Below, piece after piece: positions 38,749-46,675 of a DNA stretch of 49,065 nt. Under the pieces are notes generated by a model. The model had not been told where the DNA came from. It saw nothing but the letters and a program-made list of their open reading frames with translations, and made no database searches. Source of the stretch: Mycobacterium colombiense (lineage in GTDB: Bacteria; Actinomycetota; Actinomycetes; Mycobacteriales; Mycobacteriaceae). The stretch lies in the NCBI RefSeq assembly GCF_003284935.1, contig NZ_QMEV01000040.1, forward strand, positions 1 through 49,065, read 5' to 3'. Position numbers and translations under genes: made by a program. Each line of letters begins with the position of its first letter. Within the stretch, counting starts at the first letter, position 1.

Positions 38749-40578
38749 GTGAGGGACCATCGGCCCAACAGCGGCGGCCGGGTGCTCGTCGACGCCGATC
38801 GGCTGGCGCGTTGGGATCAAGGGATTCGGGCCTGGACTCCCGCGGCCGTGCTGCGGTGGTGTGCACGTCACCGCGCGGTGACCACGGCGGTGCTGATTGG
38901 ATTTCTGCTGCTCGTGGTCGGCGCGGCCCAGGCGAGCGCGGATCCAGGTACCGGCGCCGACACCGGGGCCGGGGACGTGCTGATTTCCTGGATGGGAATC
39001 AAAGACTCCGACAATGTGCCGGTCGCCAAATACACCTTGACCCTCAATCAGGGCGGCTGGGACGATCCCACGGCGAAGATCTTTTCCTACGTCGATTCTG
39101 TCGTCTACGAGGTGTATCTGTGCGTCACGACGACCGCGCTGTGGCTGATCAAATTCGTGCTCGACTTTTCGTGGTTGAAATTATTCACCGGCCCGTTTCA
39201 GACCATCGGTCACGGCGTGGATACCGCGATGGACCGGTTCGGGTTGGCCGCGACCGCCCTGGCGGTCTTGGCGATCATCGCGGTCTGCACGGTGCTGGCC
39301 GGCCGCACCGCCAAAGCGGTGTCCAACATCGCCATGGCGATGGTAATGATCGGTATTGCCGCAACGATTTTCGCTAACCCGCTGGCCGAACTCGTCGGCC
39401 CCGATGGGCTGCTGGCCAAAGGGCGTGACACCGGTCTGCAGATCGCGTCGTCGGTGTCGGACGGACACATGAGCGACAACGGCGGCAAGGCCAACATCGA
39501 CGACATGGTGTCACGTCTGGCCGATAGGTTTTTGCGTTCGCCCACCCAGATGATCAATTTCGGGCAAGTCAGCGACTCGATTTCGCGTAAATGCAAAGAA
39601 GCATGGTCGAAAGGAATCAAAGACCAGCACGGCGACAAACTCAAAGACGACATTCAGGGGTGCGACTCCAAAAAGGGCGACCAAATGCACGACAAGTCCA
39701 TGGGTAACCCCGCCGCCTTCCTGGTGCCGCTGTCCATCTGCGGTTTCCTGGCCAGCATCCTTGTCGCCTTCGCCTGCTACTTCGTGTGGCATGTGGTACG
39801 CGCGGCGGTACAAGCCATGCTGTATGCCGCGCTGGCCCCGCCGGCGTTCGCCATCGGCGTGATACCGGGCGGGCCGCAGATGTTCGCGTGGAAAACCCTG
39901 CTGGACTGCGCGATGGCGTTCGCGGCGATGGTCATCTACACCGCGGCGTTCGGCGGTTACAACGTGATCCTCGACCAAGTCTTCAAGGAGTCGACCAACG
40001 CCATCCAGTCGATCTTTCTGACCACGCTGGTCCTGGCGTTCGGGTTCGCGTTCTTCGGGCCGCTGCGCCGCATGTTCGACCGCAGCCGCGACACCATGGC
40101 CGCCAAACTCGGCGGCGGAAACAGCGGCGGGTCCGGCCGAGGCTGGCTTTCCAAGTCCGCTGACCTGGCTGCACTGAAGGGCAACCTGGCGCCCGGCGGG
40201 CGCGGCGCCTCGAGCAACAAACGCGAGCCGGGCCGCATCCAACCAGAATCGGACTCCTCCAGCAGCGCCGGCGGGGGCGGTGGCGGCGCCGGTCCAGACG
40301 GCGGCGACGGACCTGGATCCGGGCCGGCATCCATCAGCGACCCCGCAGCAGGTGGCGCAGGCGCATCGGGGGCAGGCCGCGCCGGCGGCGACGCCGACAC
40401 CTCCTCGGATGCCGGCGGCCACCAGCGTGCGCCGCAGCCAGCCGAACCGGCGGTCGTGGTCAGCGATGCCAGCCGAGTTCACGACCGGCTGGCCGAAGCG
40501 GTCCGGATCTACCGCGCCAGCCGCGGCGGGGGCGGGGGCGGCCGCGAGGGCCGCCACGCGTTGTCTGAGGCTGCCTGA
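38749..40578 (+). CDS. VirB6/TrbL-like polytopic channel protein (TcpH-like)
   Basis: 609 aa from GTG 38749. A first membrane helix is at about 43-62 (AVTTAVLIGFLLLVVGAAQ), then several more: about 120-140 (VYLCVTTTALWLIKFVL), about 165-190, about 325-350 (FLVPLSICGFLASILVAFAC) and about 365-420 (LYAALAPPAFAIGVIPGGPQ). A long disordered Ser/Gly/Ala-rich tail (residues 450-609) may reach other subunits. VirB6/TrbL members form the inner-membrane channel of type IV secretion. No enzymatic motif is seen. It directly follows the VirB4-type ATPase by 16 nt. Confidence 0.75.
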   Translation: MRDHRPNSGGRVLVDADRLARWDQGIRAWTPAAVLRWCARHRAVTTAVLIGFLLLVVGAAQASADPGTGADTGAGDVLISWMGIKDSDNVPVAKYTLTLNQGGWDDPTAKIFSYVDSVVYEVYLCVTTTALWLIKFVLDFSWLKLFTGPFQTIGHGVDTAMDRFGLAATALAVLAIIAVCTVLAGRTAKAVSNIAMAMVMIGIAATIFANPLAELVGPDGLLAKGRDTGLQIASSVSDGHMSDNGGKANIDDMVSRLADRFLRSPTQMINFGQVSDSISRKCKEAWSKGIKDQHGDKLKDDIQGCDSKKGDQMHDKSMGNPAAFLVPLSICGFLASILVAFACYFVWHVVRAAVQAMLYAALAPPAFAIGVIPGGPQMFAWKTLLDCAMAFAAMVIYTAAFGGYNVILDQVFKESTNAIQSIFLTTLVLAFGFAFFGPLRRMFDRSRDTMAAKLGGGNSGGSGRGWLSKSADLAALKGNLAPGGRGASSNKREPGRIQPESDSSSSAGGGGGGAGPDGGDGPGSGPASISDPAAGGAGASGAGRAGGDADTSSDAGGHQRAPQPAEPAVVVSDASRVHDRLAEAVRIYRASRGGGGGGREGRHALSEAA

Positions 40579-40594
40579 CTAGGGCCGGGCACTG

Positions 40595-41731
40595 ATGGAA
40601 CCGATGGAATGGGTGGCGATCGCCCGCACGGTATGGGCGCATCGCCGCAAGCTCTACGCCGCGCTGGCGTTGCTGGCGCCGTTCGCGTTGACCGCGCTGC
40701 TGGTGATCTTCGTGGTGTTCCTCGGTGGCGGGGCGCCGCCGGCCACGGCGGGGCTGACCCCGCAGTGCCAGCACCAGCTGCAGTCCCAGGGAATCAGCCC
40801 CGACACCGGGGTGTCGTTTGGGCCGGGCCCGATCAACAACGGCAAAGCTGTCATCGCCGCCGGCCTGCAGATGAAGGTGCCCGAGAAGGGCATCATCATC
40901 GGCTTGGCGGTGGGCATGGAGGAATCCGGGCTGCGGAACCTGGCCAACTCCAATGTGCCCGAATCGATGGGCATTCCCCATGAGGGCGTGGGACACGACC
41001 ACAAGTCGGTCGGCATCATGCAGCAACAACCATGGTGGGGCAGCCTGCGTGACCTGATGACCCCCGGCGTTGCGGCTCAAAAGTTCTTCGCCAAGCTGCT
41101 CAAAGTCGGCGGCTGGCAGAACATGGCCCCCACGGTGGCCGCCCAAGCAGTCCAAGGATCGGCCTTTCCCGACGCCTACGCCGCATTCGTGACACAGGCA
41201 ACCGCGTTCTACCGCCAGCACTTACACGAAGTGATGGCCAGCTCTGGTCATCCCACCCCGCCGGAGTCCACCAAAGACGACAGCGGCCGCGACATCTGCG
41301 GTGTGGTACGCGATCCGCACGCCGGCGCGCCGAGCAACCTGGGGCCCGGCACCGCGGCCGGGGTGGCCGCCGCGCGAGCCGCAGAAGCCCAGATCGGGCT
41401 GCCCTATGTGTGGGGCGGCGGAAACACCAACGGCCCCACCGGGGGCGGATTCGACTGCTCAGGTCTGGTGCTCTACGCCATCTACCAAGCCTCAGGACAC
41501 CGAATTGTGTTGCCCCACTTGACCTACGACATGGTCCACTACGGCAGCATCGTCCCGCGTACCGCCGTGCAGCCAGGCGATCTGGTGTTTTTGAACCCCG
41601 ACTCCCGCGGGCCCGGACACGTGGCCATGGTGGTCAACCCCACCACGATCGTGGAAGCCCAAGACTTCGGGATCCCGGTGAAGCTCTCACCGTTTCCCTC
41701 CCGCTTCGTCGTCATCAAACGCGTCCTGTGA
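40595..41731 (+). CDS. Bifunctional cell-wall hydrolase, SLT-like plus NlpC/P60
   Basis: 378 aa. One N-terminal membrane anchor (ALALLAPFALTALLVIFVVF) is followed by a transglycosylase-like region (IGLAVGMEESGLRNLANSNV with a probable catalytic Glu at about residue 109, then SVGIMQQQPWWGSLRDLMTP) and a C-terminal NlpC/P60 peptidase with catalytic Cys in GGGFDCSGLVLYAIYQ (about 288) and His in GPGHVAMVVN (about 342). It opens peptidoglycan locally for the conjugation channel (TcpG type). In-frame ATG 40604 is an alternative start. Placed among the channel genes, as expected. Confidence 0.9.
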   Translation: MEPMEWVAIARTVWAHRRKLYAALALLAPFALTALLVIFVVFLGGGAPPATAGLTPQCQHQLQSQGISPDTGVSFGPGPINNGKAVIAAGLQMKVPEKGIIIGLAVGMEESGLRNLANSNVPESMGIPHEGVGHDHKSVGIMQQQPWWGSLRDLMTPGVAAQKFFAKLLKVGGWQNMAPTVAAQAVQGSAFPDAYAAFVTQATAFYRQHLHEVMASSGHPTPPESTKDDSGRDICGVVRDPHAGAPSNLGPGTAAGVAAARAAEAQIGLPYVWGGGNTNGPTGGGFDCSGLVLYAIYQASGHRIVLPHLTYDMVHYGSIVPRTAVQPGDLVFLNPDSRGPGHVAMVVNPTTIVEAQDFGIPVKLSPFPSRFVVIKRVL

Positions 41732-41753
41732 CCGAGAAAAGAGGCAGGCTGAC

Positions 41754-42407
41754 ATGAACATGAGCACACAGCAGCGATCACTGCGAGCCCGATGGTGGCG
41801 CCTGCGGTGGTGGATGCGGCGGGTCCCGCTGCGTCTGCGCCTGGGAGTGATCGCCGGCATCGTCGCCGTGGCGGGATTGTGCTGGCAGTACAGCACCCAC
41901 CACGGTGAGACCGCCGCCAGCGAGCGCCACCAGCAGCGGCCAGCCGCCAGCGCCACCCCCGCGCCGGCGCCGGCGGCCCCGCCTGCTGACTACGGCGACA
42001 ACCCTGCGGTGGACCAGCTGCCGGCACCCACCGTGGCGCCGCAGCTGGCCTCGATCGACGCCGCTCGGGCCCTCGCCGCGCGGTTCGCCACCAATTTCGC
42101 CTCCCCGAACGACAATCACGACGACTGGTTGGCCCGCATCAGCCCCGATGTGTCGCAGCAGCTGATCGAGCAATACCGGCTCACCGATATCCGCAACGTC
42201 CCCCAGGCCGCGGTGAGCTCGCTGGACGGGCCGCTCGACGAGCTGCCCGGCGCCGTGGCGTTTCGCGCCACCTACAACGACGGGTCCCAGATCGAAATCC
42301 GTCTGGCGCTGGCAGCAGACGGCTGGAAGGTCGCCAACGTGGTGCCGGTCAACTCCGACACCACGCCGGCGCCGGCCTCCTCCTCCCCGGGCCCGGGGGT
42401 GCGGTGA
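41754..42407 (+). CDS. Second VirB8/TcpC-like or NTF2-fold membrane protein
   Basis: 217 aa. A basic N-terminus (RARWWRLRWWMRRVPLRLR) and one transmembrane helix (about 29-47) precede a Pro/Ala linker and an outside domain of NTF2-like character (ARALAARFATNFASPNDNHD, WLARISPDVSQQLIEQYRLT, FRATYNDGSQIEIRLALAAD). The shape resembles the single-domain VirB8/TcpC homologues found beside TcpA. It may assist channel assembly. Its stop overlaps the start of tcpA (TGATG), so the two proteins are co-translated. Confidence 0.7.
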   Translation: MNMSTQQRSLRARWWRLRWWMRRVPLRLRLGVIAGIVAVAGLCWQYSTHHGETAASERHQQRPAASATPAPAPAAPPADYGDNPAVDQLPAPTVAPQLASIDAARALAARFATNFASPNDNHDDWLARISPDVSQQLIEQYRLTDIRNVPQAAVSSLDGPLDELPGAVAFRATYNDGSQIEIRLALAADGWKVANVVPVNSDTTPAPASSSPGPGVR

Positions 42408-45151
42408 TGGCAGCGAACAAGACAGCTCCCGGCGCCAAGGCTGACACCAGGACGGCGCCGCCGCCGCGGCCCTACGCGATCAACAACGCCGAGCTCAAAC
42501 GCCCCCACATCGCCGGCGAATCCGCGGCCGAGCAGAAGCAGGCCGCCCAAGGGTGGCGGTGGATCATCCTGTCCGCGCTGGCTGTGGTCGCGCTACTGAC
42601 CTACACCAAGATCTGGCCAGCGGCCCAGCACCTGCTCTATTCGCCCTCACCGGTGCGCGACTACCTGCTGCCCCCCTCAGCCAACCCGATCTACGTCGTC
42701 GCCGGCGTGGGCGTGGGCTGGTTTTGGATCTTGTTCATCGCCGCCCCGGCGATCGCCGCGGCGGCGGCCGCACTGCGGTGGGCCATGCTGGCGTGGTCCA
42801 ACCACCGCGCCCGCACCGGCCATCTGGGCCAGCTGCGTGCCGGACAGGCCTGGACCGGTGAGCAGTACCCCACGGTGCCGCTGATTGTGGGAGGCGCTGG
42901 TGTGACGCTGGCCCTGGCCGGGGCCCTGTTGCGCTGGGCCGGGCCCGCGGCGAGCACCCTGCCTGGTCGGCTGGTGGTCGTTGCGCTATTGGTCGCGGCC
43001 GGCTACGGGTTCACCCAATTCGCCTGGTGGGCGTACCTGCGCGGCACCATCACCCGCCAGATCAACAAGGTCACCTACCTGGCGTCGTTCACGCTGGGAT
43101 GGACCGATGACCTGCGAGCTGGCCGCGTCAAGGTCATACGCTGCGCCTACCCGCGCCGGCAAAAAGCATTCCCCAAGGTGGTCAAGCTGCTCTACAGCCA
43201 GCATCCCCGAGCGGTCGGCGACGACCTCATCGCCGAAGTCGGCGCGGTGCTGCGCGAGGTCACCGGCCACACCTACACCCTTGAACATGAGGCGTTGACC
43301 CGCACACTGACCGCCACCCACACCGTGACCGTCGATGAGCACGACGCCGTCGACGACGCCGAAACGGTGCTCGCTCCGCTGGTCGCCTCCTGGTTTGATG
43401 CGGCAGCCCACATCGCCTCGGTGACCGTGGACACCCCAGCCCCGGTGACCGACGAGGCTGACGGGCAGGCCGCCAGCAGCCCGCCCGCCGATGTCGATGA
43501 GGAGCTGGCGCAACGAGCGGCCGCCACCGGCAACGACGCCATCGCCTCGCGGATCCGCGAATTCACCGTCGGCTTCGCCTACAACCTGAAGGTCAGCTCG
43601 GCCTATCGCCGCGGAGTCATCGAAGGCATGGTCTCTGATGCGCTCGGAGGATCCTGGGAAGCCGAATGGAGCATGGCCTCGCGGCGGGTGCGGTTCGTGC
43701 GCAGCCCCGGCCTTCCCGTCCTGGTCGACCCGCCGCTGCAATTCCCCACGGTCACCCGGGCGACCATCCGTTCCCTGTACAAGCACACGGTCATCCCGTT
43801 CGGCGTCGACGCCTACGGCAACACCATCAGCTGGGACTTCAAACAGTCCCCGCACATGCTCATCGCCGGCCAGACCTCCTCGGGCAAGACGTCGGCGCTG
43901 ATGACAGTGGCCACGCAGTGCGCCCGAAGGGGTTTCAACGTGGTCGAAATCGACCCGAAGGGCTTCGACTCCCCAGGGATGCGGGATTGGCCGAACGTGT
44001 CGCTGGTGACCGCCGGTACCGACGAAGACGGCTTGGTCGGGCACACCGCCGCGCTGCGGTTCATCGCCGACACCATGCGCGATCGGCTCTCGCAGGTCAA
44101 GATCAATCCCAACCGCGCCGACGACTTCGACCCCATCATCGTGATCACCGACGAGTTCTCCAACCTGGTGGTGGCGTTGGCCGAGTTCTACGCGACGTAC
44201 AAGACCAGCAAGGAAAAAGGAGCGCCGCCCACCACCAAAGACGTCGGGATCCTGCTGCGGACCGCGCGAGCAGTGGCCATCCATATGGCGATCGGCATCC
44301 AGCGTCCCGACACGATGTTCATCTCTGGTGAGGCGCGCGACAACACCGCGTTGCGGGTGGCGATGGGCCGCCTGCGATCCAAGGACGCGGCAATCATGAT
44401 GTTCAACGACGCGGTCGCGGGCACCCGCATCCAACCGGGCATCAAGGGCCGCGGCACCGTGCAGCTGCCCGACGGCCGGTTCCGGGAGATGCAGGCGTTC
44501 TACACGCCGAAAATCCCGGCCACCGAGGAGCAGTGGGCGGCGTTGACAGACCACGAACGCGCCATCCTCACCGAGCTGCGCAACGTCGACAGCTTCTGGC
44601 CGCGCCGGGTGGTCGACAGTGCGCTGCGCGGCTACGACCCCGAGGACGAAGACCAGTCGCTGTCGTTCGCCGACATCCGCCAATCACCGATCGTGCTCGC
44701 CTCCGAACGTCCCGACCTGGACCCCCTGAGCGAGCAGTACGTGCGACCGTTGAGCGCGGTCCGCCAGGCCACCATGGACGACGAGCATGCCGACCTCGCG
44801 GGGATACCACACGGCCACGATGGGCAGGGCGCCACAGCGCCGGCGGCCGCGTCATTCGGGGCGCCCGTTGACGGCTTCGACGACGACTATTTACCGACCA
44901 TCGAAGACGAATACGCTGCCGCGATCCCGGTCGCGGCCAACGAGATCGCCCACGGTGATCTGGTGGACCTTTCCGTTGACGGTGTCGCAGACTGGAAGTA
45001 CGTTCACGCCGAGCCTTACCTCACCGAAGATGCTGACGGTCTTGACCGGCTGGTGATCCCCTATCGGGACCTCGATGACGGTCACGACGCCGCCGACATC
45101 GAGGTCGATCCCTACGAGGTGATGCAGGCTCGCAAACTGCATATGCACTAG
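42407..45151 (+). CDS. tcpA: TcpA-like FtsK/SpoIIIE coupling ATPase
   Basis: 914 aa. N-terminal membrane helices are at about 50-70 (WRWIILSALAVVALLTYTKI), about 98-125, and about 165-205. The FtsK-type motor has Walker A LIAGQTSSGKTSALM at about residue 487 and Walker B PIIVITDEFSNLVV at about 575, with a following MAIGIQRPDTMFISGEARD block and a C-terminal acidic disordered part. It couples the relaxosome DNA to the transfer channel. The start is ATG 42407 or GTG 42404. The motor position in the sequence and operon context identify it as TcpA. Confidence 0.9.
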   Translation: MAANKTAPGAKADTRTAPPPRPYAINNAELKRPHIAGESAAEQKQAAQGWRWIILSALAVVALLTYTKIWPAAQHLLYSPSPVRDYLLPPSANPIYVVAGVGVGWFWILFIAAPAIAAAAAALRWAMLAWSNHRARTGHLGQLRAGQAWTGEQYPTVPLIVGGAGVTLALAGALLRWAGPAASTLPGRLVVVALLVAAGYGFTQFAWWAYLRGTITRQINKVTYLASFTLGWTDDLRAGRVKVIRCAYPRRQKAFPKVVKLLYSQHPRAVGDDLIAEVGAVLREVTGHTYTLEHEALTRTLTATHTVTVDEHDAVDDAETVLAPLVASWFDAAAHIASVTVDTPAPVTDEADGQAASSPPADVDEELAQRAAATGNDAIASRIREFTVGFAYNLKVSSAYRRGVIEGMVSDALGGSWEAEWSMASRRVRFVRSPGLPVLVDPPLQFPTVTRATIRSLYKHTVIPFGVDAYGNTISWDFKQSPHMLIAGQTSSGKTSALMTVATQCARRGFNVVEIDPKGFDSPGMRDWPNVSLVTAGTDEDGLVGHTAALRFIADTMRDRLSQVKINPNRADDFDPIIVITDEFSNLVVALAEFYATYKTSKEKGAPPTTKDVGILLRTARAVAIHMAIGIQRPDTMFISGEARDNTALRVAMGRLRSKDAAIMMFNDAVAGTRIQPGIKGRGTVQLPDGRFREMQAFYTPKIPATEEQWAALTDHERAILTELRNVDSFWPRRVVDSALRGYDPEDEDQSLSFADIRQSPIVLASERPDLDPLSEQYVRPLSAVRQATMDDEHADLAGIPHGHDGQGATAPAAASFGAPVDGFDDDYLPTIEDEYAAAIPVAANEIAHGDLVDLSVDGVADWKYVHAEPYLTEDADGLDRLVIPYRDLDDGHDAADIEVDPYEVMQARKLHMH

Positions 45152-45168
45152 CGACAACGGAGGTGGGT

Positions 45169-45582
45169 ATGGCGCCCAGGAAAAGGAAAAACGGCAGGGC
45201 TGCCGCGGAGGCCGCGTATGCCAACCTACTCAAAGACAACACCGCCCTCGTCGGTGATGTCGGAGAAACCTGGGACGCCTACGTGGCCCAGCTCCACGAC
45301 GCGGCGGCGGCACGGGAGCGCTACGAAGAGGCGCGCGCCGCGGCGGTCAAAGGTGGTGCGGTCACCAACGATCAACTCGACCAAATGGGCTACAAGAAAA
45401 CCGCCAAGTTGCCCACACCGCCGCCCAGAACCCCGGCCGGCCACACCTCGCAGAGCTCGCCGGGGTCCAAGCCGGATGCCCCCGCGGGGCGGCCCGAGCC
45501 ATCTTCTGATTCACACACCAACGGTGTATCAGCCGAGCCGGCGTTGGCCTCGGTGGGCGCCGCCAACCGAGGGGAGTACTGA
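45169..45582 (+). CDS. Hypothetical accessory protein after tcpA
   Basis: 137 aa from ATG 45169, with GGAGG 5 nt upstream. A basic N-terminus (APRKRKNGRAAAEAAY) leads into a helical coiled-coil-like core (AQLHDAAAARERYEEARAAA) and a Pro/Ser-rich disordered half. Not recognised. It might be a relaxosome or T7SS accessory factor, inferred only from operon position. It overlaps the next gene by one nucleotide. Confidence 0.6.
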   Translation: MAPRKRKNGRAAAEAAYANLLKDNTALVGDVGETWDAYVAQLHDAAAARERYEEARAAAVKGGAVTNDQLDQMGYKKTAKLPTPPPRTPAGHTSQSSPGSKPDAPAGRPEPSSDSHTNGVSAEPALASVGAANRGEY

Positions 45583-45776
45583 TGAGTGCGATCGACGCGC
45601 TGGTCCAAGAGTCTCAGGAGCAGCACCGCCGCTACTACGACCTGTTCGGCCATAACCCGGTGCGTGGTGACGGGCTGCGTGAGGTCGGCGAACTGAGCCG
45701 GCAATGCGCCGAGCAGGCCCGCGAAATCCGTCAACAGGTCTTGGATTCGAACTTCTCCACGGCGGTGCTCGGCTAA
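45582..45776 (+). CDS. Hypothetical 64-aa helical protein
   Basis: SAIDALVQESQEQHRRYYDL then LREVGELSRQCAEQAREIRQ: a short helical protein of probable dimer type. Its ATG shares a base with the upstream TGA and its stop (TAA 45774-45776) overlaps the next ATG. No domain is recognised. The tight coupling suggests a co-translated subunit. Confidence 0.6.
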   Translation: MSAIDALVQESQEQHRRYYDLFGHNPVRGDGLREVGELSRQCAEQAREIRQQVLDSNFSTAVLG

Positions 45777-46654
45777 TGGGCGGTCACGGCGGCCCTTTCG
45801 CCCAGTCAACCGGTCATGATCACGTACCGCTGGACGGGTTCAACGGAAACGCCACCGGTGCCGGTGGTGCCGCGGACGGCAGTGCTGATGTCAACATCAA
45901 CGGCGGCAACGCCATCGCGGGTAACTCCGCAGCCGAGGCCGCCGAGATCGCCGCAGTCCCCAATCCGCAATCACCCGAAGGCCAACGTCAGATCCTGGCG
46001 ATCATCGAGAAATACCAGTCCAAAAGCGCTGGCACAGTTGAAGAATCGGCGGCCACCCAGCAGGCCAACGGCGAGGACGCCGCCAACGGCGGTCACCACC
46101 ACCATGGAGACGACGACGGTAAAGACGACTCCAAAGGCGGTAGCGGCCTGATGGACATCTTGAGCCAATTGCTCGGCTCAGGGAGCTCAGGGCTGCAAGG
46201 CATGAACCCGTTGGGTCAGGGCATGAGCCCGTTCGGGCAAGGAATGGGCGGTGCTGGCGCCAACCCGTTCGGCGACCCCTACGGTGCGCAGCAGGCCGGT
46301 GCGACCAGCCCGGCCGCCAACCCCTTCGCCGACCCGCTGGCCTCGCCGAGCGCGCCGGCGGCCACCACCGTGGGAGCCACCTCAGACCCGTTCTCCAGCT
46401 CCCCCACCGGCGCCACCAACGCGACCCCGGCGGGCAGCAACCCCAACGCGGCCACCAACCCCTTCACCACCGCAGACAACCCCGGCGGACAAGGCGGTGG
46501 CGGCGGTGCGGGGGCTGTTCCGGCGACCGGCGGCGGCACCAAGCCAGGCGCGAGCGCGACGAACACCTCGGGTGTGGACCTGGATGCGTTTTCCGGCGGT
46601 GATGGCGGCGCTGTTCCCGCGGACCCGGCCACCAGCGCTACGGGCAGCAAGTAG
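45776..46654 (+). CDS. Gly/Pro-rich protein with DUF4226-like start and NPF repeats
   Basis: 292 aa. Its N-terminal part has a Gly-rich stretch and SPEGQRQILAIIEKYQSKSA (about 63-85), reminiscent of DUF4226-type ESX-associated proteins. Then come a His/Asp cluster (GGHHHHGDDDGKDDSKGG), MDILSQLLGSGSSGLQG, and a long low-complexity tail with NP-L/F motifs at NPLGQGM, SPFGQGM, NPFGDP, NPFADP, DPFSSS and NPFTTA. No signal peptide or membrane helix is present. The repeats may bind partners; the ESX context suggests a secretion accessory. ATG 45776 overlaps the previous stop. Confidence 0.65.
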   Translation: MGGHGGPFAQSTGHDHVPLDGFNGNATGAGGAADGSADVNINGGNAIAGNSAAEAAEIAAVPNPQSPEGQRQILAIIEKYQSKSAGTVEESAATQQANGEDAANGGHHHHGDDDGKDDSKGGSGLMDILSQLLGSGSSGLQGMNPLGQGMSPFGQGMGGAGANPFGDPYGAQQAGATSPAANPFADPLASPSAPAATTVGATSDPFSSSPTGATNATPAGSNPNAATNPFTTADNPGGQGGGGGAGAVPATGGGTKPGASATNTSGVDLDAFSGGDGGAVPADPATSATGSK

Positions 46655-46675
46655 TCCGGGCACAGCGCGCAGGTC

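Noticed and set aside
42986..44683. 565-aa minus-strand frame antisense to tcpA
   Set aside because: Overlaps the ATPase motifs on the other strand and has shadow composition.
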